From Paenibacillus sp. OV219 (GTDB lineage Bacteria > Bacillota > Bacilli > Paenibacillales > Paenibacillaceae), in assembly GCF_900110075.1 (NCBI RefSeq), contig NZ_FOCJ01000005.1, positions 310,001 through 374,000 on the forward strand: 64,000 nucleotides of DNA, given 5' to 3'. The translations under genes and the position numbers were made by a program. Every line of letters begins with the position of its first letter. The stretch's first letter is position 1. Positions 23,495 through 32,182 of the stretch are shown here, one piece after another. The notes under the pieces are model-generated. The model searched no databases. It saw only the letters and a program-made list of their open reading frames with translations, and was not told the DNA's origin.

Positions 23495-24475
23495 TTAGAA
23501 AGAATAATAAACCTCTTTCCCCTCCAGAAACGGCTTCCATATCTTATCGCATGCTTTCTCGGCATGTTCTTTAATCCACCCGTTTCGCTCCGGATCGCGG
23601 ATAAAAAATGTGTAGCATAATAATACATCCATAATAATTAATCCTTCTACGATCCTTAAGCTGTCAGCGGTGAATGCTGCCTTCGAAGCATACCCCTCCA
23701 AGAATGAATCTCTCACCCCACTCTTCAGAACAGTCGTTGCGCTGCCAATATCGAATAGGTAATAACCGAACCCGGATAAACAATAATCAATGAAACAGGG
23801 AATTCCGTTACTCATAACAACATTATTTAACTGGATATCCGAATGAATGATACCCCATGTCTTTTTCTGCGTATCCAATAGTTTGAGCTGGTCCTTAACT
23901 ACCGCACTCACTTGAACAATAATCTCATACAACTCAAGGCTGAAAACCTCATTTTCCACACCGTATTTCAGTTCATTCACGGTGAAATCTACTTTTTCCG
24001 CATTATAGATCGGCCGTTCAAATTGTCCGGTTGCAGTAAAAGTCCGCGTAAATTGATGAAGAAGAGCCAGTTGTTCACCCAGCTTATATGCGATTTCTTT
24101 ATTGTCGCTATCTTCCGCTGTCAATATGGGACCTTCAATCCACGTAAGCAGTGTTGCATAACAAAGTGTATCTTCCAGTTTTGTTACGGATACATATTCG
24201 TTGGATAGATTAGCAATAGGAACTTGCACTTGAAGTTCACTATTCCGATGGAGTTCCTGAAGCAAAGTCACTTCCGATTGCAATCCCTTGAGCGTATGTT
24301 GTATGCCCGACAAGCCTGCTGTAACTGGGTTATGTATTCTGAGCAAATAGCTTTTGCCGTCCGCCTTATCACTCACTTTATAAGTTAAATTTTCATTATG
24401 TCTAATAAACGCTAGCTCCGGATCTGTTATCCGATATTGCGAGATGACTTCCATTGCCAATTGATCATGATTCAT
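23495..24475 (-). CDS. APH / homoserine-kinase-II-type kinase
   Basis: 326 residues from an ATG with GAGGGGG upstream. Kinase-like fold motifs: RHNENLTYKV at the N-terminus, KSYLLRIHNP with the ATP-binding-lobe basic residue, IIHSDIQLNNVVM as catalytic loop (HSD...N) and CFIDYCLSGFGYYLFDIG as metal-binding segment. The HSD...D.GF..YLFD form is typical of the SrkA/homoserine-kinase-type branch. Substrate unknown. It stands alone, with a broken GNAT gene upstream in the same direction. Confidence 0.82.
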   Translation of the reverse strand: MNHDQLAMEVISQYRITDPELAFIRHNENLTYKVSDKADGKSYLLRIHNPVTAGLSGIQHTLKGLQSEVTLLQELHRNSELQVQVPIANLSNEYVSVTKLEDTLCYATLLTWIEGPILTAEDSDNKEIAYKLGEQLALLHQFTRTFTATGQFERPIYNAEKVDFTVNELKYGVENEVFSLELYEIIVQVSAVVKDQLKLLDTQKKTWGIIHSDIQLNNVVMSNGIPCFIDYCLSGFGYYLFDIGSATTVLKSGVRDSFLEGYASKAAFTADSLRIVEGLIIMDVLLCYTFFIRDPERNGWIKEHAEKACDKIWKPFLEGKEVYYSF

Positions 24476-24549
24476 AGTCGTAACCCCCTCTTTTTATAAA
24501 AACTAGTTAAACCGACATCAGAATGGTGTCGGTTCTTTATTTAGACTAT

Positions 24550-25088
24550 TTATTGGATATCTTTTGAGAAAAGCTCCAGTTTCACCGGGAAACTATAGCC
24601 CATTGACTTTAGTGGAAGCATACTTTCCTCATCTTTTTCTTGTACTAATGTTTCAACTTCGCAACACATAACGCTGCCTACAAGCTCATCTCCATCAAAT
24701 GCCGCAACGGTGTGAAACTCTGGCCCAGCCATCATCCATTCAAGCATATTGACACTTCTATATACGACGCCCTTATAGTAATTATTTTCTGCTTCTGTAT
24801 ACTTAATTCTTTCCTCTTGAGTTTCCATCGGATAATGCCTTACTTCTACGCCACGCCCCTCTCATTTACAAACATCACAATTTCCATGACATCGTGATCA
24901 TCATCAAGTCCATGACGCAAATAACCTAGAGCAATTAATTCATCTTGCTCGTTGATTATACAGCTCATCTTCTGGTGTTCATAATCTTTGTTGTATTTAA
25001 AAAGCAACCATGCCTTATGACTTAAATGTTTAACCTGATCCTCTAAGTCAGAGTGATAAGGACGAACTGCTAATGCCATTTGAATCAT
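24550..25088 (-). pseudogene. GNAT-type acetyltransferase, frameshifted
   Basis: An N-terminal frame (ALAVRPYHSDLEDQVKHLSHKAW to MEIVMFVNERGVA) stops at 24846. A neighbouring frame resumes as EVRHYPMETQEERIKYTEAENN and continues through PEFHTVAAFDGDELVGSVM to 24550. One base change near 24845 joins them. HTVAA.DGDELVGSV is a GNAT beta-strand pattern, so this may be a two-domain GNAT cut short at the C-terminus. Both halves are collinear and on the same strand. Confidence 0.6.
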
Positions 25089-25192
25089 CCCCTGTCTAGT
25101 CGGTACGCCAAGGATAACAATTGCAGCAAGTATAGGATATATAAGAAATGACTAGAGTTATTCTTTACTCAAGCTACTCCATTGAAGACGCT

Positions 25193-25423
25193 TTAAAAAA
25201 ACTCATTTAAGCAAGACCAATGATCTGATACCCAAATGGATTCCTCTACAAATCTTTGGATCGCACTACCACTTTGCTCGGCACGGACGCCGACCCATGC
25301 CGCTTCTTTCCAGTAGGTTAACTTAATCGAACGAATAACTTTTTCACGGGTTAAGGGAATGTATTCCCTGTATCCTTTCAAGAAGGCATGCGCAGCTATA
25401 TTATTAAGCTCATCATGCTTCAA
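25193..25423 (-). pseudogene. Fragment resembling the C-terminus of an APH-type kinase
   Basis: 76 codons: HAFLKGYREYIPLTREKVIRS then IKLTYWKEAAWVGVRAEQSG. The FLxGYREx.PLT...I.S..L.Y.KEA.W pattern resembles the C-terminal helices of APH-fold kinases, and no catalytic loop is found. Probably the tail of a deleted gene. Confidence 0.45.
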
Positions 25424-25491
25424 TGTACAAGATAGGATTGCCCTTGAAAACTATTTGTTCAAACGATTTCAACGATAGTCTTGAAGCTCGA

Positions 25492-25522
25492 AAAGGCTGC
25501 CATCATCAGATTGGCAGCCTTT
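25492..25522 (-). terminator. Leftward terminator of the polysaccharide cluster
   Basis: AAAGGCTGCCA and its complement with a nine-base loop, ending leftward in TTTT. Confidence 0.8.
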
Positions 25523-25533
25523 CCTCGTCTCAC

Positions 25534-26244
25534 TTATTTATCCGATCCCAATTGGATTAGCTCGTTCACGGTAACGAAACGGTACCCTTGCTTACTTAGT
25601 GCATCCAGTATGCCCTGGATCACTTTCAACTCGTCGCCTGTCTTATCATACATGGGATGCAGTAATATTATCGAACCCGGCTTAACGCCATTCACCGCGT
25701 TAGTCACTTTGTCTTCTACGGTTGTGTAATTCGTGTCAGGCTCAAGACTCCACATAATCGTCTTTATGCCTTTATCATGCAAGTAATGCGGCAAGCTGAA
25801 CAACTTCTTCCCATATGGAGGCCGGAAAGTAATCTCTCCTGTATAGCCCGCTTCCCGAATCAATTCGTTCGTCAGCTCGACTTCCTGTTGGACATATGCA
25901 TGGCTCTTGATCAAAATCCGTTCATGCGAGTAGGAGTGATTCCCAAGCTGATGGCCTGCTTCGACGATCTTCTTCGCATCCTCCATATGCGTCTTCAATT
26001 CGTTGCCGATGACGAAGAACGTCCCCTTTGCGTTGTATTTAGCAAGAAGGGGCAGCAGCTGCTCAACATTCGCGGACGGACCGTCATCGAAGGTGAGCGC
26101 GACCACTTTCTCATCCGTACTGACATGATTGACAATACCACCATAAAATTGGAAGCTTCGGGAGTTCATCCATTTCTGCGTGCCGATAAGCAGCAAGACA
26201 AGTACAAGCAGCGTCACGGCGGATATCCAAAGTCGTTTTCTCAA
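25534..26244 (-). CDS. Membrane-anchored polysaccharide deacetylase (NodB/CE4)
   Basis: 236 residues from a TTG after AAAGGAAG. One N-terminal membrane helix (ISAVTLLVLVLLLIG) anchors an extracytoplasmic NodB domain. All CE4 motifs are present: TFDDGP (Asp53, Asp54), GNHSYSH (His103, His107), RPPYG near 142 and IILLHP near 194. CE4 enzymes remove N-acetyl groups from peptidoglycan, chitin-like or exopolysaccharide chains. It is the last gene of a leftward cluster with a pyruvyl transferase and two glycosyltransferases, although a ~95-base gap separates it. Confidence 0.92.
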   Translation of the reverse strand: MRKRLWISAVTLLVLVLLLIGTQKWMNSRSFQFYGGIVNHVSTDEKVVALTFDDGPSANVEQLLPLLAKYNAKGTFFVIGNELKTHMEDAKKIVEAGHQLGNHSYSHERILIKSHAYVQQEVELTNELIREAGYTGEITFRPPYGKKLFSLPHYLHDKGIKTIMWSLEPDTNYTTVEDKVTNAVNGVKPGSIILLHPMYDKTGDELKVIQGILDALSKQGYRFVTVNELIQLGSDK

Positions 26245-26339
26245 AGGCTGAAACTTCCTTTCTATTCATCCGAGTCAATTCATTCAAGGTATGCTCGCTC
26301 ATATTTTAACTCGTCTCCGCTTCGTTGTCATTTCACACA

Positions 26340-27428
26340 TTAGAATAACCGCTCCCGAAACGGCGTAATTAGCGATTGATAAGCAGTCTCTCGCCCCGCT
26401 TCCAGCTTGCTTATGAACCCTTCCCGCCAGGCCGCAACCGCTTGGACCTTCTCCGTCAGCTTCTCCGCCAATTGAGGGTCATCCGAAGGGATGATCCAAT
26501 CGGCTAAGTCTAGCCCATGCATCAGATCGAAGCTCTTGAACCGGTAACCGATGCAGACGAATGGAACATTCGCCGCTGCGGACAGCAGATTAGCATGTAG
26601 CTTAAAGTTAATTGTTGCTTCGAATCCAGCGATCAGCCGCACATAATCCGATGCAGAATATACTTTAGGATCGAGAGTAACACGCTCATCACTGCCAAGT
26701 TTGCGGTACAGCCTTGCCAACGCCTCTCCGTCAGCTCCCCAAACCGAATAGAGATGGAGCCTATATCCGAGCGCTAGCAGCGTACGGCCCGCTTCTGCAA
26801 GTCGATCCTCCACTTGTTCCTCATTGCCGCCATATAGTCGGTTATACGTAGTGCCCCAATTGATGCCAATTGTCCGATGCTGCCCATGTCCCTGGACGCT
26901 TCCGACCGACTGTAATGCCGACTCCGGCTTCAGCGCGTTCATCAGCATGGCGGGATCTCCGCTGATGGTGATAGGCTTCGGCAAAGCGCTTAGCGATTCT
27001 AAATAGTCCCTCGTCCAAGGCCCACGGACCCCGCAATAAGCACTGCTTTCCATTATCGCTTTCAGCTTCATTCGATACTGCTCGCTTTCATTGGCTGCCT
27101 CCGGCACAAGCTGCCCATCTGGCGAAGTCTCCAGTTTATGAAGCCGGTCATGGCCGCTGCCCCAGATGATGATGGTCTTCCCAAGCTCCAGCGCATCATG
27201 CACCAGATCGACATAGCCCGGAACGATCAGCGACCCGCCGCCGAGAACGATCGTATCGTACTGGCTTACTTTCTTCCAATCCTCCTTCGGAAAAGAAGGA
27301 ATAACCTGATACTCCTCCTCATTCAGATTACCCTCTGCCATCGCCTTGAACATCTCCCACATCCACTCATCTCCAAGGTTGTTGAAGCCGATCCACCCTA
27401 GATACAACACCTTACGCATTCGTCCCAA
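26340..27428 (-). CDS. Polysaccharide pyruvyl transferase family protein (CsaB-like)
   Basis: About 360 residues; start at the TTG right after the upstream TGA or at the ATG nine bases on. The pattern is that of the PS_pyruv_trans family: YLGWIGFNNLGDEWMWE, TIVLGGGSLI, IIIWGSGHDR, AYCGVRGPWTRDYLES, ISGDPAML, then FKLHANLLSAAANVPF near the C-terminus. CsaB-type enzymes add ketal-linked pyruvate to cell-wall polymer, the modification that SLH domains bind. That gives a possible link to the SLH protein at 19.2 kb. Confidence 0.82.
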   Translation of the reverse strand: MGRMRKVLYLGWIGFNNLGDEWMWEMFKAMAEGNLNEEEYQVIPSFPKEDWKKVSQYDTIVLGGGSLIVPGYVDLVHDALELGKTIIIWGSGHDRLHKLETSPDGQLVPEAANESEQYRMKLKAIMESSAYCGVRGPWTRDYLESLSALPKPITISGDPAMLMNALKPESALQSVGSVQGHGQHRTIGINWGTTYNRLYGGNEEQVEDRLAEAGRTLLALGYRLHLYSVWGADGEALARLYRKLGSDERVTLDPKVYSASDYVRLIAGFEATINFKLHANLLSAAANVPFVCIGYRFKSFDLMHGLDLADWIIPSDDPQLAEKLTEKVQAVAAWREGFISKLEAGRETAYQSLITPFRERLF

Positions 27429-28577
27429 TCACTCCATTCCAATCAAGTTTTCGCCAAGCAACGAATAATACAACTGCTTCATCTGAAGTGCTTTGTCGCG
27501 GATATGAAAATTCGCCCGTGCCCATGCTTGTCCTTGTCTGCCCATCTCCTCGAGCCTATCCGAAGAAGCAAGCGCGTCGCTGAGCGCTCCCCCGATTCGC
27601 TGCTCGGAAGGGCGTTCCTTAGAGTCATGGTCGCCAAAATAATACTGCCAAGCCTCGTCATAGACAGGCTGGTCCACGAAGCCAAAATATCCGTGATTGC
27701 CAATCGCCAGCACGGGCTTGCCGCACGCCATTGCCTCCAATGCAACTCGTCCGGTCCCAACAACGAGATCGCCTAGATTATAGTAATCTCGCATTTGCAT
27801 TTGACTGCCTACCAGATGGACGAAGGAAGTACCGCATTCGAGATTCACCGTCTCAGCCAGCTCGGCAATTGCAGCAGCTTGGTTGCCTGTACCTGCGATA
27901 ACGACATGAAGGGGAATCGTTCCGTTTAATTGAATGGTGCGAGCGGCTCTAACGAGCATCGCGCATACGACCGCCTTATCCCATGCCAGACGCGACGCAT
28001 AGACGACCACCTTCTTCCCGTCCGGAATGCGAAGACCGGCGCGAAGCGCGCTAGAGGATTCAGAACGATACTGTTCAAAATCGATACCGTTCGCGATCAC
28101 ATGTGACGGTATGCCTTGACGCTCTAAATACGCCTGTACCGGCAGACTAACGCTTATGAAGGTACAGCCTGCAGCCTGCATCTGCTGCAGCTGATCTGAC
28201 GGATAGTAAGCGCCATGTACCGTAAACACAACCGGGATGCCCAGCTTTCTTGCCGCTTGCGCCGCATACAAGCCGGATGGCGTTTGGTGAATATGCACCA
28301 AATCTATCTTCCGGCTGTGCATAATCTGTGTAAGCGTTTGTTCCGCATGCTCCTGGCGTGCTGGGTCCTGCAGCTGCTCCGCCGTCAGATCCACGCGATG
28401 AATCGGGCATCCTGCACGAGCAAAGGCTTCATACATCACACCGGTTCCCCCAGCATATACAGGCATGACGCCGAGCGACGGGAAAGCCTTCACCAGACTT
28501 AGCACATAAGTTTCCGTTCCTCCGACGGCCAAGCTATCCATCACCATCAGTATCCGAATCCGGCGATTATGCTTCAT
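27429..28577 (-). CDS. GT4-family glycosyltransferase
   Basis: 382 residues from the ATG after AAGGAGCAGGACC; longer upstream starts overlap the previous gene and are rejected. GT-B fold signatures: VMDSLAVGGTETYVLSLVKAF at the N-terminus, DLVHIHQTPSGLYAAQAARK, and the C-terminal donor-binding GDLVVGTGRVALEAMACGKPV with the family EX7E region. It transfers a sugar from a nucleotide donor to a surface glycan. Its ATG overlaps the GT2 stop by eleven bases, indicating coupling. Confidence 0.9.
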   Translation of the reverse strand: MKHNRRIRILMVMDSLAVGGTETYVLSLVKAFPSLGVMPVYAGGTGVMYEAFARAGCPIHRVDLTAEQLQDPARQEHAEQTLTQIMHSRKIDLVHIHQTPSGLYAAQAARKLGIPVVFTVHGAYYPSDQLQQMQAAGCTFISVSLPVQAYLERQGIPSHVIANGIDFEQYRSESSSALRAGLRIPDGKKVVVYASRLAWDKAVVCAMLVRAARTIQLNGTIPLHVVIAGTGNQAAAIAELAETVNLECGTSFVHLVGSQMQMRDYYNLGDLVVGTGRVALEAMACGKPVLAIGNHGYFGFVDQPVYDEAWQYYFGDHDSKERPSEQRIGGALSDALASSDRLEEMGRQGQAWARANFHIRDKALQMKQLYYSLLGENLIGME

Positions 28578-29295
28578 GGTCCTGCTCCTTCTGTGACTTA
28601 CCGAAAAAGGCACGCGAACGCTGCTTCTGATGCTTGCGGTAGTAATACAGCACATCTCTCAAATTGTCCACATTTCTCGCTTCTGGCTTAATCACTTTTG
28701 CTATAAACTCGTAATCCTCCGCCCCTTCAATTCTCCTTGTATGTCCGCCGATCTGATCAAACACCGTCCCTCGGAACATCGCGGTTCCGTGACAGATGCA
28801 ATGCCCACCTTCAGCGTAAACTTTCCCGATCTGATTGCCATATTTAAGCCAATAGACCGGCATTCGGCGATCCGGATGTCCATCTTCAAACACTTCGTAA
28901 TTCGTGCCTAGCAGCTCGATTTGCGGGTTAAGATTTAGATATCGAACCTGTTTCGCTAGCCGCTCCGGATGTGACAGATCATCTGCATCCTGAATCGCGA
29001 TAAACTCGCCTTTGGCTAGAAACATACCTGCAGTAATGGCGCCAGCATAACCTGTATTGCGCGGTAGCCGCAGCGTATAAATCCCCTTACATTCTCGCAA
29101 TAATGGCTCTTTGCTGTTAAGCCAGTTCAGCACAAACTCATAAGAACCGTCAGTGGAAGCATCGTCGATGAGAATGAGCTCCCAATTGGAATAGGACTGA
29201 GCCAGCAGGCTTTCCAAGCAATCCGACAGATAAGGAAGCTTGTTGTAGACTGTGGTGACAATGCTGACAAGTCCCGGTACACGTTGAAACGTCAA
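28567..29295 (-). CDS. GT2-family glycosyltransferase
   Basis: 242 residues from a TTG with GGGAGGAGAG upstream. GT-A fold signatures: VSIVTTVYNKLPYLSDCLES, LILIDDASTDGS (nucleotide-binding Asp) and FIAIQDADDLSHPERL (DxD metal site). An acceptor region EGAEDYEFIAKV follows. Cytosolic, with no C-terminal membrane helices, so it probably glycosylates a protein or short glycan. Followed by the GT4 gene and preceded by two small barrel-domain proteins. Confidence 0.92.
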   Translation of the reverse strand: MTFQRVPGLVSIVTTVYNKLPYLSDCLESLLAQSYSNWELILIDDASTDGSYEFVLNWLNSKEPLLRECKGIYTLRLPRNTGYAGAITAGMFLAKGEFIAIQDADDLSHPERLAKQVRYLNLNPQIELLGTNYEVFEDGHPDRRMPVYWLKYGNQIGKVYAEGGHCICHGTAMFRGTVFDQIGGHTRRIEGAEDYEFIAKVIKPEARNVDNLRDVLYYYRKHQKQRSRAFFGKSQKEQDHEA

Positions 29296-29325
29296 TTTTC
29301 TCTCCTCCCTTACTTACCACAATCG

Positions 29326-29517
29326 TTATAACAGCCGAATATATGAAATGAAACGTAGCTGAATAATCGCGTAGCTACCGCTTTCATAGCCAAAAACCAC
29401 CGATGTGCGGAGTGTTAACGCTGCTCCGTCTACCGACACAAGCGTTCCTTGAATCGTTTCCAGTGCAGTTGCGATCTGAACCTCCTTATTCACGAGCGAT
29501 TGCAGCTCTTCAATCAT
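29326..29517 (-). CDS. Small LSm/DUF2642-like barrel protein
   Basis: 63 residues: a short barrel-like pattern (NKEVQIATALETIQGTLVSV, then LTLRTSVVFGY and IIQLRFISYIRL). It resembles the small DUF2642/YuzF-type sporulation proteins; that is recollection, not a search. Its start overlaps the stop of the upstream gene by four bases (ATGA). Confidence 0.55.
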   Translation of the reverse strand: MIEELQSLVNKEVQIATALETIQGTLVSVDGAALTLRTSVVFGYESGSYAIIQLRFISYIRLL

Positions 29518-29930
29518 CGTTCCACCTGCTTCCCAGTTAGCTGAAAGGCGACCAGCTGCTCCAGCGGCACGATAACGCTCATCCCGCCATGCTCACGCAC
29601 GACTAAGAAATCATCGCCTACCTTCGTGATTATTCCTTCGACAGTCCCGGCAGGGGTTGACAGCTCAGCTGGTTTACTTGTGTACGGCTCAAAGACTTGC
29701 CCCAGCTTGTTCAAGCTAGGTGCGACGACATCGCGATGCCCCGCGTTGTCGATGGAAGCCAATTCTTCTCGAATCGCCTTGCGCAGCTCCTCGATAAGCG
29801 TCGATGCATCTTGATGCTCCACTTCCGGCTCCGAAGTAACCGGTGGCTGTGCCGCCTTCGGCCTCATTAGCAGACGGGCAAGCCCGTCGAAGTATTCCTT
29901 CAGTTCTTTCTCATTTACGATAATTTTCAT
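29514..29930 (-). CDS. Hypothetical protein with C-terminal DUF2642-like domain
   Basis: 138 residues from an ATG with GGAGG four bases upstream. The N-terminal half is a charged helix (EKELKEYFDGLARLL, IEELRKAIREELASI); the C-terminal ~45 residues (GTVEGIITKVGDDFLVV, MSVIVPLEQLVAFQL) form a small beta-barrel similar to the next gene's product. Both head a leftward operon with two glycosyltransferases, suggesting surface or spore-coat glycosylation. Function is inference. Confidence 0.6.
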   Translation of the reverse strand: MKIIVNEKELKEYFDGLARLLMRPKAAQPPVTSEPEVEHQDASTLIEELRKAIREELASIDNAGHRDVVAPSLNKLGQVFEPYTSKPAELSTPAGTVEGIITKVGDDFLVVREHGGMSVIVPLEQLVAFQLTGKQVER

Positions 29931-30063
29931 CGCTCCTCCATCCTCCAATTCCATGCGAAAACTTCTATTTTTCATACTTACTAGCGTATACAGTTAAGAG
30001 GTTGAGCGATTGGGACAATCCACTAGTAACCATGAAATGTTCGTATGGCAATACAAGACGAAT

Positions 30064-30091
30064 AGACACCTATCCCAAATGATAGGTGTCT
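30064..30091. repeat. 10-bp inverted repeat after the DUF554 gene
   Basis: AGACACCTAT / ATAGGTGTCT with an eight-base loop, 36 bases beyond the DUF554 stop. No clear T run, so a weak terminator at best. Confidence 0.4.
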
Positions 30092-30126
30092 CAAGTAGCA
30101 GGTATAATTGCTGATGATATAATTGC

Positions 30127-30834
30127 TTATCCCCCGAACCATCTTAAGATCGGCACAAGCAATGCGCCAATAACGATGGCAGGGAGCAGATTGGCAACCT
30201 TAATCCGCATCACATTCAGTATATTAATCCCGATGCCCATAATGAGAATCCCGCCGATTGAAGTCACTTCGACGATCATCGCATCAAGTATCGATTGTCC
30301 GACCCACGTCGTAATGACCGACGCGAGCAGTGACAGGAATCCTTCGTACAACAGGATCGGCACGGACGAGAATAGCACGCCGACCCCGAGCGTTGATGCA
30401 AACAACAAGGCTAGAAATCCGTCCAAAATCGACTTCGTGAACAAAATATTATGATTATTATGCAGTCCGCTCTCAATCGATCCGAGTACGGCCATCGCAC
30501 CAATACAGAAAACAAGCGTCGTCGTGACGAAGCCTTCCGCGATATTACTATGCTTATCTTTGGAGACAAGCTGCTGCAAACGGTCTCCCAATTGTTGCAG
30601 CCTATGCTCGATTGCAAGCCATTCGCCAACAATCCCACCGATTGCCAAACTAAACGCAACCAGGACGAAATTATCGGACTTCAGCGCCATCCCGATTCCA
30701 AGTACAAACACAAGCATCCCGAGTCCAGCCATGACGGTCTTCTTCATCTCTTCTTTGACACGAGGGAGGACGATGCCGAGCGCACCTCCCCCGATAATTG
30801 CTGCTGCGTTAATGACCGCCCCTGTCAAAATCAC
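30127..30834 (-). CDS. DUF554 family membrane protein
   Basis: 235 residues, GTG start after AAAGGGGAG. Six to seven hydrophobic helices, with family-typical GAVINAAAIIGGGALGIVLP at the N-terminus, VFCIGAMAVLGSIESGL in the middle and SIGGILIMGIGINIL near the end. DUF554 proteins are inner-membrane proteins of unknown transport function (YdfK/YqgA-like). It lies 27 bases downstream of a Gfo/Idh gene on the same strand, probably by chance or as a late operon member. Confidence 0.88.
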   Translation of the reverse strand: MILTGAVINAAAIIGGGALGIVLPRVKEEMKKTVMAGLGMLVFVLGIGMALKSDNFVLVAFSLAIGGIVGEWLAIEHRLQQLGDRLQQLVSKDKHSNIAEGFVTTTLVFCIGAMAVLGSIESGLHNNHNILFTKSILDGFLALLFASTLGVGVLFSSVPILLYEGFLSLLASVITTWVGQSILDAMIVEVTSIGGILIMGIGINILNVMRIKVANLLPAIVIGALLVPILRWFGG

Positions 30835-30861
30835 CTTGCTCTCCCCTTTGCACGACCACTG

Positions 30862-32127
30862 TTAATCATCAAAAAACTCGAAGCAAACTTCGTCGAGCGA
30901 ATACTTGCCTCTTGCGCCTGCTTTTCTGTCGACCCATCCCCCGCTTGTAAAATCCGGAACCGGGACAGGCATGCTGCCCATCGCTACCGATTGTTCAGAC
31001 AAGCAAGTGATGGACATCCAGACAGCCGCATCATACACATCAATTGGCGGCGGCGTGTTCGTCCTTATACTCTCTACGAACGCTTGTAAGACGAGATAAT
31101 CAACTCCGCCATGCCCCGCTTGGACACCTTGCATCTCATAACTCTTCCACAATGGATGCTGATACTTGATCCGGTATTGTTCATATGGCTCCCATTGATG
31201 CGGATCATAAGGATGCTGCTCATAGTCCGGCAAAGTCATATGTTCAATATACACGACACCGCCGTCCTCCATCCATATCCCGTTCGTTCCTTGCACCCGG
31301 CCATTGCGGGAATAGGGCCGCGGCAGCGTGGTGTCATGCACAAGCAAGACAGTTTCGCCATGCGCGCATTTGATCTGCGTCGTCACGACATCTCCTTGCT
31401 CGAATACCGCGCTCGCAAGGTCGTACTTCTCGCCTTTGTTCTCTCGAATCCACTTGTTCAAGCCGCGTGCCTTGGATGCCATCGACGTGAGCGTCAAGAA
31501 CCGGTTTCCGCGGTTAATGCGCAGCATCTTCGCGATTGGCCCAAGCTGATGCGTCGGGTACAGCTCTCCGTTGCGGTGCAAGTAATGATTGAGCCGTCCA
31601 TGCTGATTCTCCCGGCCAAGCGCAATCTCTTCCCGGAGATCATGCTGGTATCCGCCTTGAAGATGAATCAGCTCGCCGAACAGACCTTGCCGCTCCATAT
31701 GAAGCAGCGATAGCTCGATATCGGCATAGCAGATATTTTCCAGCAGCATCACGTACTTCTCGGTCTCCTCCGACGTCCTGACGAGTCGCCAGCATTCCTC
31801 CAATGACGCAGCTCCGCCGACTTCCATTGCCGCATGCTTCCCAGCTCTCATCGCATCAATGGCGATTCTAACATGTGTGTTCCACGTTGTACATATAATA
31901 ACGGCTTCAATGTCGCTTCTTGCTAGCAGCGCTTTATAATCTGCATAGACAGCGGCGTGAGCCCCCTGTTGTCCGATTAGCTCATTTCCTCTCGCAAGCC
32001 GTTTATCAATGGGGTCGCATATTGCGGCAATCTCGACGGAATCCATATTCAGCAAGATCGACAATAGAAACTGACCTCTTAATCCAAGTCCGATGACGCC
32101 AAGCTTGATTTTCACATCAGTAGGCAT
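30862..32127 (-). CDS. Gfo/Idh/MocA-family oxidoreductase
   Basis: 421 residues from the ATG with AAGGAGAGG upstream. N-terminal Rossmann domain (LGVIGLGLRGQFLLSIL with GxGxxG; CDP at the end of beta-2), then AVIICTTWNTHVRIAIDAMRAGKHAAMEVGGA, where the usual EKP is replaced by EVG. The C-terminal domain has LHLQGGYQHDL. Members oxidise or epimerise sugars and inositols using NAD(P). Last gene downstream of the binding-protein and permease genes, so it likely acts on the imported compound. Confidence 0.88.
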   Translation of the reverse strand: MPTDVKIKLGVIGLGLRGQFLLSILLNMDSVEIAAICDPIDKRLARGNELIGQQGAHAAVYADYKALLARSDIEAVIICTTWNTHVRIAIDAMRAGKHAAMEVGGAASLEECWRLVRTSEETEKYVMLLENICYADIELSLLHMERQGLFGELIHLQGGYQHDLREEIALGRENQHGRLNHYLHRNGELYPTHQLGPIAKMLRINRGNRFLTLTSMASKARGLNKWIRENKGEKYDLASAVFEQGDVVTTQIKCAHGETVLLVHDTTLPRPYSRNGRVQGTNGIWMEDGGVVYIEHMTLPDYEQHPYDPHQWEPYEQYRIKYQHPLWKSYEMQGVQAGHGGVDYLVLQAFVESIRTNTPPPIDVYDAAVWMSITCLSEQSVAMGSMPVPVPDFTSGGWVDRKAGARGKYSLDEVCFEFFDD

Positions 32128-32182
32128 TACAGGCCTCTCCTTCTCTCTCATTTCCCATCCTCCGCTGAACAACGAACAACCA

